From Fischerella sp. (lineage in GTDB: Bacteria > Cyanobacteriota > Cyanobacteriia > Cyanobacteriales > Nostocaceae), in the NCBI GenBank assembly GCA_026419705.1, contig JANZYY010000065.1:1-14287 (forward strand): a stretch of 14,287 bases of DNA, in the 5' to 3' direction. Shown piece by piece: positions 1 to 7,111 of the stretch. Position 1 is the first letter of the stretch. Each line of letters begins with the position of its first letter. The notes under the pieces were generated by a model. The model made no database searches. It was not told the origin of the DNA and was given only the letters and a program-made list of their open reading frames with translations. A program made the position numbers and the translations under genes.

Positions 1-13
1 CATTTTGTTGTTT

Positions 14-81
14 GTTAGTAGTTAGTAGTTAGTGGTTAGTAGTTCTCCACTAACCACTATCCACTAACCACTATCCACGAT
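14..81. repeat. Heptamer tandem repeats with hairpin upstream of the ABC ATPase gene
   Basis: Four direct heptamers of the GTTAGTA/GTTAGTG type (14-41) are followed at once by the complementary series CCACTAA/CCACTAT (47-74). The two blocks form an inverted pair: TAGTGGTTAGT (30-40) pairs perfectly with ACTAACCACTA (49-59) across an 8-nt loop. Short tandemly repeated heptamers of this kind are known from heterocystous cyanobacteria. The block ends about 10 nt before the ATPase start codon, so it would lie in the 5' leader. Any regulatory role is inference. Confidence 0.85.
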
Positions 82-91
82 CTATTGACAA

Positions 92-874
92 ATGACTGAA
101 CCGTTGATTGAACTAAAAGGTGTCTCTAAGTCCTTTGGTCGCAATAAGGTTTTAGATAATGTCGATTTGACAATCTACCGAGGAGAAGCACTGGGGATAA
201 TTGGACCTAGCGGTACTGGTAAATCGACAATTTTACGCCTGATTGCTGGGTTAATTTCTGCCGATGCGGGAGAAATTTATCTGCGAGGGGTGCGACGAGA
301 TGGATTGATTGAGGATGGAGTCGATCCGGTTGGTATCGGGATGGTATTTCAGCAGGCGGCGCTATTTGACTCGCTGACAGTGGATGAAAATGTTGGGTTC
401 CTTTTATATCAGCACTCGAATTTGCCCAGAAAACGCATTCGCGAATTAGTCGAGGAAAAATTGGAGATGGTGGGTTTGTCAGGGATAAGCGATCGCTATC
501 CAGCCGAACTTTCTGGAGGTATGCGAAAACGGGTAAGTTTTGCCCGTGCGATCATGTCTAACCCCGACAATCCCAAAGAAGGCTCAGAAGTTTTGCTTTA
601 CGATGAGCCAACAGCCGGACTCGATCCAATCGCCTCAACAGTAATAGAAGATCTCATCCAGCAGTTACGAACTACTCCAGGAGGCTGCAGTACATACGTA
701 ATAGTCACTCACCAACAGAGCACTATTCGCCGGACAACTGACAGACTGGTATTCCTCTATCAAGGTAAAGTACAGTGGCAAGGTACAGTTAGTGAATTAG
801 ATAGTACAGAAAATCCCTTAATCAGACAATTTATGAGTGGAAGTGTCTCCGGACCAATTCAAGTTGTAGGCTAA
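92..874 (+). CDS. ABC transporter ATP-binding protein, MlaF/TGD3-type (lipid transport)
   Basis: This is the cytoplasmic ATPase of an Mla/TGD-type ABC transporter, which uses ATP to move phospholipid-type lipids between membranes. At 260 residues it is full length for the family and has every nucleotide-binding motif: Walker A GPSGTGKST (38-46), Q-loop Q87/Q88, signature LSGGM followed by RKRV (140-148), Walker B VLLYDE (167-172), D-loop GLDP and switch H207. The LSGGMRKRV signature and the DEPTAGLDP stretch are typical of the MlaF/Ttg2A/TGD3 branch rather than of nutrient importers. The next gene encodes an MCE-domain protein, the expected partner. No permease (MlaE/TGD1) gene is present, so the membrane subunit must be encoded elsewhere. 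No clear Shine-Dalgarno precedes the ATG, and heptamer repeats end about 10 nt upstream of it. Assignment to the branch is by motif and neighbourhood. Confidence 0.93.
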   Translation: MTEPLIELKGVSKSFGRNKVLDNVDLTIYRGEALGIIGPSGTGKSTILRLIAGLISADAGEIYLRGVRRDGLIEDGVDPVGIGMVFQQAALFDSLTVDENVGFLLYQHSNLPRKRIRELVEEKLEMVGLSGISDRYPAELSGGMRKRVSFARAIMSNPDNPKEGSEVLLYDEPTAGLDPIASTVIEDLIQQLRTTPGGCSTYVIVTHQQSTIRRTTDRLVFLYQGKVQWQGTVSELDSTENPLIRQFMSGSVSGPIQVVG

Positions 875-902
875 GACAAAGTCGGATTTTGGAATCGGAA
901 TT

Positions 903-957
903 GTTAGTAGTTAACCACTAACCACTATCCACTAACCCCTAACCACTAACTACTAAC
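903..957. repeat. Heptamer repeats between the ATPase and MCE genes
   Basis: A second block of TTAGTAG/CCACTAA-type heptamers fills much of the 134-nt gap. Its ends are a perfect 11-bp inverted repeat, GTTAGTAGTTA (903-913) and TAACTACTAAC (947-957), with more heptamers between. If the two flanking genes are cotranscribed, the repeat could fold in the message; that is inference. Confidence 0.8.
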
Positions 958-1008
958 CAGTACTAATCTAAAATCTAATCTCTAAAATCCAAAAGGGAGG
1001 AAACAAAA

Positions 1009-2481
1009 ATGCGATCGCGCACATTTCGAGAAGGTTCTGTGGGATTACTACTCCTCCTGGGAGGAGGTGTATTTGTGGCAATTATCCTCTGGCTAAATAG
1101 ATTTACCGTTGCTCGGAGTTCATACAAAGCCTTTGTGGAATTTGCTAATGCTAGCGGTATGCAAAAAGGGTCAGTAGTTCGCTATCGTGGCGTTAGGGTA
1201 GGTAATATTTCTGCCATCCGACCAGGACCAAATAATGTGGAAGTGGAAATAGAAATCGCTAATCCTAACTTAATTATTCCTCGTGATGTCAGAATCGAAG
1301 CCAATCAATCCGGCCTGATTAGCGAAAGTATTATTGATATCACACCCGAATCAACTTTACCGCCTGGAACTGTTGTTGCTAAACCCTTAGACAGAGATTG
1401 CGATCCCAGTATAATCGTTTGCGATCGTTCGCGATTACAAGGTCAAACAGGCATTAGTTTCGATGAGTTGATTCGCTCCAGTACTAACTTAGCTACTCTC
1501 TATGCTCAGCCAAGAGTCTATGAGAATCTGAATGAAGCACTAGAAAATACCTCCAATGCCGCTGCTCAAGTAGCTGTTCTCAGTCGTGAAATCACCAGTT
1601 TAACCAGAACCGCACAAAAACAACTGAACAATTTTTCAACCGCTGCCACATCTGTAGCAAATACCGCAAATAAACTCAGTATATCTACAAATGAAGCCGT
1701 CAATCAATTCGGTATCACGGCGAAAAGTATTAGTTCAACTGCAAATCAAGCCAATCAATTGCTTAAAAACCTGGATACCCTCGTAACAACTAATCGTTCT
1801 TCACTAGTTGCAGCCTTAAATAATATTACCGAAACTAGCAATCAACTACGGACTACAGTTGCTGGTCTATCGCCTACTTTAAATCGTTTGACACGGGGAG
1901 AGTTAGTAAAAAATTTAGAAACTCTCTCTGCAAATGCTGCACAAGCTTCAGCTAATTTGCGCGACGCTAGCCAAGCGCTCAACGATCCAAAGAACCTTTT
2001 AGTGTTACAACAAACCTTAGATTCGGCAAGGGTAACATTTGAAAATGCCCAGAAAATTACATCTGATTTGGATGAATTGACTGGCGATCCAACTTTTCGG
2101 GAAAATCTCAAGCAACTGGTTAATGGTCTAAGTAGCTTGGTGTCTTCTACTCAACAGATGCAACAGCAAGTTGAGGTTGCAACTACATTAGATGCGGTTA
2201 AAACAGCTGTTAAAAGCCCAAATACAACACAGCTCGAAACAGGTGAAAGTCAAGGACAGACGACATTTTACCTGCCACCTACTGCTTTCAAGATTGCCAA
2301 CAAACAACTTCAACCAACCGTTGTTACTCTCGAAACTTCTGCTTCATCCCCAAAAAAGCGATCGCAGAACCAACAATTTCAATCCACTATCAGTCAGGAT
2401 ATCCCTACTTCATCCCAAGAAAAGTTATTGCAGAAATTGCGCAATTACGGCAAGCAACGTCAAAATGAGAAAACAGAATAA
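1009..2481 (+). CDS. MlaD/TGD2-type MCE domain protein, membrane anchored
   Basis: This is the substrate-binding subunit of the Mla/TGD lipid transporter. It is anchored in the inner membrane and extends into the periplasm. The N-terminus has one hydrophobic segment (about 11-29) followed by a single MCE/MlaD domain (about 37-115) containing the motif YRGVRVG. After a short linker with two cysteines (in DCDP and VCDR, about 131-138) comes a long Asn/Ala/Thr/Ser-rich helical region (about 150-395) expected to be coiled coil, then a Gln/Ser-rich tail. At 490 residues it is much longer than E. coli MlaD, but this long helical form is usual in cyanobacteria. A strong Shine-Dalgarno (GGGAGG, 995-1000) supports the ATG at 1009, and a HIP1 site overlaps the start of the reading frame. 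It follows the ATPase gene on the same strand by 134 nt, so the two plausibly form one transcription unit. Confidence 0.9.
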   Translation: MRSRTFREGSVGLLLLLGGGVFVAIILWLNRFTVARSSYKAFVEFANASGMQKGSVVRYRGVRVGNISAIRPGPNNVEVEIEIANPNLIIPRDVRIEANQSGLISESIIDITPESTLPPGTVVAKPLDRDCDPSIIVCDRSRLQGQTGISFDELIRSSTNLATLYAQPRVYENLNEALENTSNAAAQVAVLSREITSLTRTAQKQLNNFSTAATSVANTANKLSISTNEAVNQFGITAKSISSTANQANQLLKNLDTLVTTNRSSLVAALNNITETSNQLRTTVAGLSPTLNRLTRGELVKNLETLSANAAQASANLRDASQALNDPKNLLVLQQTLDSARVTFENAQKITSDLDELTGDPTFRENLKQLVNGLSSLVSSTQQMQQQVEVATTLDAVKTAVKSPNTTQLETGESQGQTTFYLPPTAFKIANKQLQPTVVTLETSASSPKKRSQNQQFQSTISQDIPTSSQEKLLQKLRNYGKQRQNEKTE

Positions 2482-2737
2482 TATATCCGCAATAATCTTT
2501 TCAAGGCAGAAAATCGTTCAATCATAATGATATCACCCGTTAATGCCAAAATTCCACAGTTTTCTATACAACTTGGAACTATAGATCCTGGCGATCGCCA
2601 ACAGGAGAAACTCAAGCAGCTGTCAAAAGACTGTGCGATCGCCACTAAAAAAATGTAGAAATGATGTACCAAACGCGGTGATGGGCGAGCCACGCAAATT
2701 CCAACTCGCATCCCGCAATTATCCCACACCCCAGTGA
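2482..2737. other. Intergenic gap between convergent genes, with two HIP1 sites
   Basis: The MCE gene and the DUF3288 gene end facing each other here. I find no coding sequence and no hairpin with a T-run. Two HIP1 octamers GCGATCGC occur at 2591-2598 and 2635-2642, and the first is embedded in the 12-bp palindrome TGGCGATCGCCA. Plus- and minus-strand open frames that run into this gap from the neighbours look non-coding. Confidence 0.6.
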
Positions 2738-3019
2738 CTAATTCCAATCTTGTTCCTCTCTTTTTGAGCGGCTTTTATAAACTCCACCAGCAGCGTGAAT
2801 GGCGCGAGTTTTTTCAAATAGCTCCGTTTCAGTCATACCCCATTGCTGTAAAATTTTGTCTAGATCGCTTTGAATATCTCTGGCACCAGGAAAGCCTTGA
2901 TAGCGAATTCGCAATCTCGCTAGTTCTGCAAGGTTATAATCTGTCGCTTCACCGGCTAGTAGACTATTGACAACTGAGCGATCGCGATGGTATTGAGGAT
3001 GCTGTTGATCTTTGTTCAT
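2738..3019 (-). CDS. DUF3288 family protein (small, cyanobacterial)
   Basis: The product is a 93-residue soluble protein, rich in charged residues, that starts MNKDQQHPQYHRDR. The stretch NLAELARLRIRYQGFPGARD (about 29-48) and the C-terminal KSRSKREEQDW match my memory of DUF3288, a small protein conserved across cyanobacteria and without a known function. Its usual length is about 90-100 residues, so the gene looks complete. It has no signal peptide or membrane segment. The overlapping plus-strand frame (2734-2970) has no recognisable features, whereas this one does, so I choose the minus strand. There is no Shine-Dalgarno before the ATG; heptamer repeats begin five bases upstream. It is convergent with the MCE gene and divergent from clpC. 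Confidence 0.85.
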   Translation of the reverse strand: MNKDQQHPQYHRDRSVVNSLLAGEATDYNLAELARLRIRYQGFPGARDIQSDLDKILQQWGMTETELFEKTRAIHAAGGVYKSRSKREEQDWN

Positions 3020-3023
3020 AATA

Positions 3024-3066
3024 GTTAATGGTTGGTAGTTAGTGGTTAGTGGTTAGCGGTTGTTAA
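3024..3066. repeat. Heptamer tandem repeats between DUF3288 and clpC
   Basis: Copies of GTTAGTG/GTTAATG/GTTAGCG occur in tandem with slight drift (about five units). They belong to the same heptamer family as the blocks at 14-81 and 903-957, here in one orientation only and just upstream of the DUF3288 start codon. Confidence 0.75.
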
Positions 3067-3310
3067 TTATGCCCAATGCCCGCGCCCCCCATCTCCCCCA
3101 GAACCCCATCTTCCTCTCTCTTCCTGCCCTACTCTCCTATTTTCTTCAAAACAGACGGCTAACACACCTAAAATCTTACGGCTCTCCCCACTGCCGTTAC
3201 ACTTTAAATAAAGATACATTGTCCTTAAGAAAAGTAGACAATAATTCAGGTGAGGGTAAAAGTCATTTCATTTTACCCAAAGCCCAAGCAGCAAGGGAGC
3301 AAAACCCGCT
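3067..3310. promoter_or_regulatory. clpC upstream region, low-complexity C-rich block then AT-rich leader
   Basis: A C-rich, low-complexity stretch (about 3068-3125), of a kind often scattered in cyanobacterial genomes, is followed by an AT-rich segment that must contain the clpC promoter. I do not see a convincing -35/-10 pair. A Shine-Dalgarno-like AGGGAG (3294-3299) lies 11 nt before the clpC ATG. An open frame spans this region but shows no coding character. Confidence 0.4.
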
Positions 3311-5764
3311 ATGTTTGAACATTTCACTTCGGAAGCTATTAAAGTAGTCATGCTCGCTCAGGAGGAGGCCAGAAGACTGGGTCACAACTTCGTAGGAACC
3401 GAACAGATTCTCCTGGGTTTGCTGGGAGAAGGAAATGGGGTTGCTGCCAAAGTGCTGACCGAATTGGGCGTTACTCTCAAAGATGCACGTCGCGAGGTCG
3501 AAAGAATTATTGGTCGGGGTTCTGGCTACCTACCACCGGAAATTCCCTTTACTCCCAAAGTAAAAACTTTGTTCGAACAGTCCTTTAAAGAAGCTCGTAG
3601 TTTAGGACACAACTATATCGGTACTGAACACCTACTTTTGGGATTGACTGAGGCCGGTGAAGGAGTCGCCGCCAAAGTACTGCAAAATTTGGGTGTTGAC
3701 CTCAAAAACGTCCGCGCCTCAGTGATTCGTCGCTTGGGTGAGGCTACACCTGTGACCGCAGGTGGTAATGGTATTCCCAGACGAACCCAAACATTAACTT
3801 TAGAGGAATTTGGTAGAAACCTCACCAAATTAGCACGAGAAGGTAAGCTTGACCCCGTGGTCGGTCGCGCCAAAGAAATTGAACGCGCTATCCAAATTCT
3901 TGGTCGTCGTACGAAGAATAACCCTGTTTTGATTGGCGACCCAGGAGTTGGTAAAACCGCTATCGCCGAAGGCCTGGCACAACGTATTGCCAACCAAGAT
4001 GTCCCTGAAATTTTACAAGACAAGCAAGTCATTAGCCTAGACATGGGATTACTGGTGGCAGGTACTCGCTTTCGCGGCGATTTTGAAGAACGCCTCAAGA
4101 AAATCATGGATGAAATTCGCTCTGCAGGCAATATCATCCTAGTGATTGATGAAATTCACACATTAGTTGGTGCTGGTAGTGTAGAAGGTGGTATGGATGC
4201 TGCTAACATCCTCAAGCCAGCATTGGCAAAAGGTGAAATTCAGTGCATTGGCGCAACTACTCTTGATGAATACCGTCAGCATATCGAACGCGATGCTGCT
4301 TTAGAGCGTCGTTTCCAACCGATCTTAGTTGGTGAACCCTCCGTAGAAGAAACTATTCAGATTCTACATGGTTTGCGCTTGGCTTACGAGCAGCACCACA
4401 GAGTCAATATTTCCGATCGGGCGCTAATTGCAGCTGCTAGTTTATCAGACCGCTACATCAGCGATCGCTTCTTGCCAGATAAAGCCATCGACCTGATTGA
4501 TGAAGCAGGAAGCCGCGTACGCCTGCGGAATTCGCTAGTTTCCGCGAATCGCAAAACCAAGCGCGAATTAGCTGCTGTTAGCAAAGCTAAAGACGAAGCC
4601 GTGAGAGCGCAAGATTTTGACAAAGCTTCACAACTGCGCGACCGTGAGTTAGAACTTGAAGCTCAACTAGCAGATTCACAAAACGAACAATTTGTCAACA
4701 AGCCTATTGTTGACGAAGAAGACATTGCTCAAATCGTCGCCTCTTGGACTGGTATACCAGTCAACAAACTGACCGAGTCTGAGTCAGAAATGCTGCTGCA
4801 CTTAGAAGAAACTTTGCATCAGCGACTCATCGGCCAAGAGCAAGCAGTTACGGCTGTATCGCGTGCTATCCGGCGCGCGCGTGTTGGGTTAAAGAATCCC
4901 AATCGGCCGATTGCTAGCTTTGTCTTCTGCGGACCAACTGGAGTCGGTAAGACAGAACTGGCGAAATCATTGGCGGCTTACTTGTTCGGTTCTGAAGAAG
5001 CGATGATTCGTCTGGATATGTCTGAGTTTATGGAACGCCATACAGTTTCTAAGCTAATTGGTTCGCCTCCTGGTTATGTTGGATACGACGAAGGCGGACA
5101 ACTCACTGAAGCTGTACGGCGCAGACCATACACGGTAGTGCTGTTCGACGAAATCGAGAAAGCACATCCCGATGTATTCAATATGCTACTGCAAATCTTG
5201 GATGACGGTCATCTCACCGATGCCAAAGGTCGGAAAGTAGACTTTAAGAATACACTGATTATTTTGACTTCTAACATCGGTTCACGAGTAATTGAAAAAG
5301 GCGGCGGTGGTTTGGGCTTTCAGGTTGGTGAAGATGAAGCCGAAGCAAGCTACAACCGCATTCGTACCTTGGTGAACGAAGAACTCAAAGCTTACTTCCG
5401 TCCCGAGTTTCTCAACCGTCTCGATGAGATTATCGTTTTCACCCAACTCAATCAAGAGGAAGTCAAGCAAATTGCTGACATCATGCTGAAAGAAGTGACA
5501 AGCCGCCTAACTGAAAAAGGTATCGCCTTGGAAGTGAGCGAGCGCTTCAAAGAACGTGTACTGCAAGAAGGCTACAACCCCAGCTACGGTGTTAGACCAT
5601 TGCGTCGGGCGATTACGCGCCTCCTCGAAGATTCTCTAGCAGAAGCCATCCTATCTGGTCAAATCACAGAAGGTGATACAGCTATCGTCGATATTGATGA
5701 TGACGGTCAAGTGACAGTACGCAAATCCGAAAAACGAGAGTTAGCGTTAGCAAATGCAGGATAA
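3311..5764 (+). CDS. clpC: ATP-dependent Clp protease ATP-binding subunit ClpC
   Basis: ClpC is a cytoplasmic Hsp100 AAA+ unfoldase. It forms hexamers, threads substrates and delivers them to a ClpP/ClpR-type protease. The 817-residue product has all parts in order. Two Clp N-terminal repeats (about 4-140) precede AAA1, with Walker A GDPGVGKT (209-216) and Walker B VIDE (278-281). A UVR-type coiled middle segment follows (about 414-457). AAA2 carries Walker A GPTGVGKT (541-548), Walker B with D613/E614, and an LGF tripeptide (668-670) inside the Gly-rich loop expected to dock on ClpP. The short UVR middle, instead of a long ClpB M-domain, makes it ClpC and not ClpB. Compared with my memory of the main cyanobacterial ClpC it differs at many conserved places (the start MFEHFTSEA, GDPG rather than GEPG, GSVEGGMD in AAA1), so it may be a second ClpC paralogue. 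It is followed by a strong terminator and is probably monocistronic. Confidence 0.95.
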   Translation: MFEHFTSEAIKVVMLAQEEARRLGHNFVGTEQILLGLLGEGNGVAAKVLTELGVTLKDARREVERIIGRGSGYLPPEIPFTPKVKTLFEQSFKEARSLGHNYIGTEHLLLGLTEAGEGVAAKVLQNLGVDLKNVRASVIRRLGEATPVTAGGNGIPRRTQTLTLEEFGRNLTKLAREGKLDPVVGRAKEIERAIQILGRRTKNNPVLIGDPGVGKTAIAEGLAQRIANQDVPEILQDKQVISLDMGLLVAGTRFRGDFEERLKKIMDEIRSAGNIILVIDEIHTLVGAGSVEGGMDAANILKPALAKGEIQCIGATTLDEYRQHIERDAALERRFQPILVGEPSVEETIQILHGLRLAYEQHHRVNISDRALIAAASLSDRYISDRFLPDKAIDLIDEAGSRVRLRNSLVSANRKTKRELAAVSKAKDEAVRAQDFDKASQLRDRELELEAQLADSQNEQFVNKPIVDEEDIAQIVASWTGIPVNKLTESESEMLLHLEETLHQRLIGQEQAVTAVSRAIRRARVGLKNPNRPIASFVFCGPTGVGKTELAKSLAAYLFGSEEAMIRLDMSEFMERHTVSKLIGSPPGYVGYDEGGQLTEAVRRRPYTVVLFDEIEKAHPDVFNMLLQILDDGHLTDAKGRKVDFKNTLIILTSNIGSRVIEKGGGGLGFQVGEDEAEASYNRIRTLVNEELKAYFRPEFLNRLDEIIVFTQLNQEEVKQIADIMLKEVTSRLTEKGIALEVSERFKERVLQEGYNPSYGVRPLRRAITRLLEDSLAEAILSGQITEGDTAIVDIDDDGQVTVRKSEKRELALANAG

Positions 5765-5852
5765 TATTTATGAAAAACCCTCCCTCCTACGTCGCTTGAA
5801 GGAGCTATGCTGTACAGCCTTTTGCCAACATTGGGTGAAATAGTGATTCCTT

Positions 5853-5885
5853 ACCTCTGATAGAGATAAATATCAGAGGTTTTTT
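5853..5885 (+). terminator. Intrinsic terminator of clpC
   Basis: A perfect 10-bp stem, ACCTCTGATA (5853-5862) with TATCAGAGGT (5871-5880), encloses an 8-nt loop and is followed directly by a run of six T. It begins 89 nt after the clpC stop codon and points in the same direction. Confidence 0.92.
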
Positions 5886-5963
5886 CATGGATAAGCCTCC
5901 CGCTACCACGGTCTTTTTTGCTGCTCACGTTTTGGTCGGAAAAAGTCAGAATACTTCTTTGGG

Positions 5964-6105
5964 GGGTGTTGCTGAATAAAAGTATGAATCCAAACGTACC
6001 AGACGCGTACGCCGCAGGCGTTCAGTTAGGTTAATTTCCCGTCTGTTACACAAGAGTTCTGGCAGAACACAAAATCCTGCATCATACATGAAATTAGCAA
6101 CGCCC
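5964..6105. mobile_element. MITE-like element with terminal inverted repeats, non-coding
   Basis: The segment opens with GGGTGTTGCT (5964-5973) and closes with AGCAACGCCC (6096-6105), which are inverted repeats with one mismatch. Weaker similarity continues inwards (GAATAAAAGTATGAAT against the complement of the right end, which reads AATTTCATGTATGAT). Ends beginning GGG(T/C)GTTGCTGAAT are, as I recall, shared by full transposase-bearing IS elements in cyanobacteria. At 142 bp, with no open frame, this would be a non-autonomous derivative. I see no clean target-site duplication; flanks are CTTCTTTGGG on the left and TTCTGG on the right. Confidence 0.6.
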
Positions 6106-6369
6106 TTCTGGCAAAATATCACCAAAGCTTAACGAAATGAAGAATTAATATCTAAATATCGCATAGATTTGATGCAAAATCATCATACAATAGCAATCAC
6201 ATCTTGCAACAGTTACAACATTCCGGAGACTAGAATTAAACGTCCTGGAATTTAGATGACGAAGCCAGAGGGCAGATGGCAGGACGAAATCGGTCAAAAC
6301 TTTCACTGGTTCTATGCGAGCTAATGCAGCTTCCGCATGCATACAAGCAGGCTCGCCGCAAGGAATTTT
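6106..6369. other. Non-coding stretch between MITE and repeat-rich leader
   Basis: Nothing recognisable is present in these roughly 260 nt. The minus-strand frame at 6145-6342 has no family resemblance and no ribosome binding site, so I do not call it. It may be decayed sequence. Confidence 0.4.
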
Positions 6370-6498
6370 AAATCTAGATTAAATCTAGATTTGTGAACTT
6401 CAATGTTTAGATTTTCATCAAATTAGTGACTCTTTGTAATATTTAAGATTTTCTTTAGATTTAGCCTCTAAAATACTTTTAAGCTTTTCTTTAGATTT
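6370..6498. repeat. TYTAGATT repeat cluster upstream of a small gene
   Basis: Two tandem copies of AAATCTAGATT (6370-6380 and 6381-6391), each containing the palindrome AATCTAGATT, are followed by three copies of TTTAGATTT (starting near 6415, 6454 and 6490). Two of these lie in longer direct repeats, TTAAGATTTTCTTTAGATTT (6443-6462) and TTAAGCTTTTCTTTAGATTT (6479-6498). These are identical at 19 of 20 positions and their starts are 36 bp apart. The cluster ends 27 nt before the ATG of the small gene downstream, so it occupies the promoter and leader. Protein-binding sites are a natural reading but unproven. Confidence 0.75.
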
Positions 6499-6525
6499 CC
6501 AACCGTACCACGAGAGGATATGATT

Positions 6526-6741
6526 ATGAACTCTTCAACTTTACGTTTTCTCTGGTCTGTGATTGAACAAATCCAGCCCAGTGCTCTTTTAGAAGTCAGT
6601 GACACAGATTTAGTCAAGCACTTGTTAAAACAGCTTGAAAATAAAAAAGCGCTCAATAGTGAAGAAAATAGCACCATTAGCGCCTACCTTTACTCTAGAA
6701 CTACGTTAATACGTGACGTAGCTATGGCACGTTTAGCATAA
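6526..6741 (+). CDS. Small protein of unknown function, 71 aa
   Basis: The product is a soluble, mainly helical 71-residue protein that begins MNSSTLRFLWSVIEQ and contains DTDLVKHLLKQLE and SRTTLIRDVAMARL. It has no membrane segment, signal peptide or known motif. The wording reminds me of small conserved hypothetical proteins of Nostocales, but I cannot name a family. I choose ATG 6526 rather than the in-frame ATG at 6520, because the Shine-Dalgarno GAGAGG (6512-6517) lies 8 nt before the former and only 2 nt before the latter. The gene is preceded by an unusually repeat-rich leader and converges on an excisionase-like gene with an 8-nt gap between stop codons. Confidence 0.7.
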   Translation: MNSSTLRFLWSVIEQIQPSALLEVSDTDLVKHLLKQLENKKALNSEENSTISAYLYSRTTLIRDVAMARLA

Positions 6742-6749
6742 AGCACGCT

Positions 6750-6938
6750 TCAAGAGCGATAAGTAGCACTGAGGCGTTTCCGGGATTGATATTCCCTTAA
6801 CGCTCCTTGGGAAACTACAGTTCGTCCATCTTTTCTAAAAGTGGGAATCTCACCTTTTTGCAGAGCCATAAACAGATGGCTTTGACTCATGTGCAAACGC
6901 CTCGCAGCCTCTATGAGTGAAACACCGCGTCTGACCAT
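6750..6938 (-). CDS. Excisionase-type helix-turn-helix DNA-binding protein
   Basis: This small protein of 62 residues has a predicted helix-turn-helix of the MerR/excisionase (HTH_17) type. The motif SLIEAARRLHMSQSHLFMAL (about 6-25) is followed by the wing-like GEIPTFRKDGRTVVS and a helix ALREYQSRK. Such proteins bind DNA as excision factors, as antitoxins or as simple regulators. I use ATG 6938 because AAGGA lies 8 nt upstream on the minus strand; an in-frame TTG at 6965 would add nine residues but has no such support. No integrase, toxin or recombinase gene lies nearby. It is convergent with the 71-residue gene, stop to stop. Confidence 0.75.
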   Translation of the reverse strand: MVRRGVSLIEAARRLHMSQSHLFMALQKGEIPTFRKDGRTVVSQGALREYQSRKRLSATYRS

Positions 6939-7012
6939 ACTGTTTTCCTTACTTCTGGTTAACAACAGCCGTCAACTGGGCTAGATCTGATATCAAGAAA
7001 TCCTTAAAAATT

Positions 7013-7038
7013 ATAGCGCTATTTAGATGACGATCTAA
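7013..7038. repeat. Palindromes between the HTH gene and hybrid kinase
   Basis: Two short symmetric elements lie side by side: the 10-bp palindrome ATAGCGCTAT (7013-7022) and the interrupted inverted repeat TTAGAT-N4-ATCTAA (7023-7038). The latter shares the TTTAGAT core of the repeats at 6370-6498. They lie about 75-100 nt upstream of the HTH start and a similar distance past the end of the kinase gene. Confidence 0.5.
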
Positions 7039-7111
7039 TAAGAACTCGGCTCAATTGCTACTTATCTACCCAGTTTCTGAGTTGCGGGCTTGGCGCAATC
7101 TGTGTTCCACA

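Noticed and set aside
2734..2970. Plus-strand open frame of 78 codons
   Set aside because: It overlaps the DUF3288 gene on the other strand, has no family resemblance, and the minus-strand frame carries recognisable conserved motifs.
3060..3347. Plus-strand open frame of 95 codons before clpC
   Set aside because: It starts in C-rich low-complexity DNA, has irregular composition and overlaps the start of clpC out of frame.
6250..7033. 13-bp direct repeat ATTTAGATGACGA (6250-6262 and 7021-7033) flanking the small gene and excisionase-like gene, as possible attachment sites
   Set aside because: One or so 13-base match is expected by chance in an AT-rich window of this size, and there is no integrase between or beside them.
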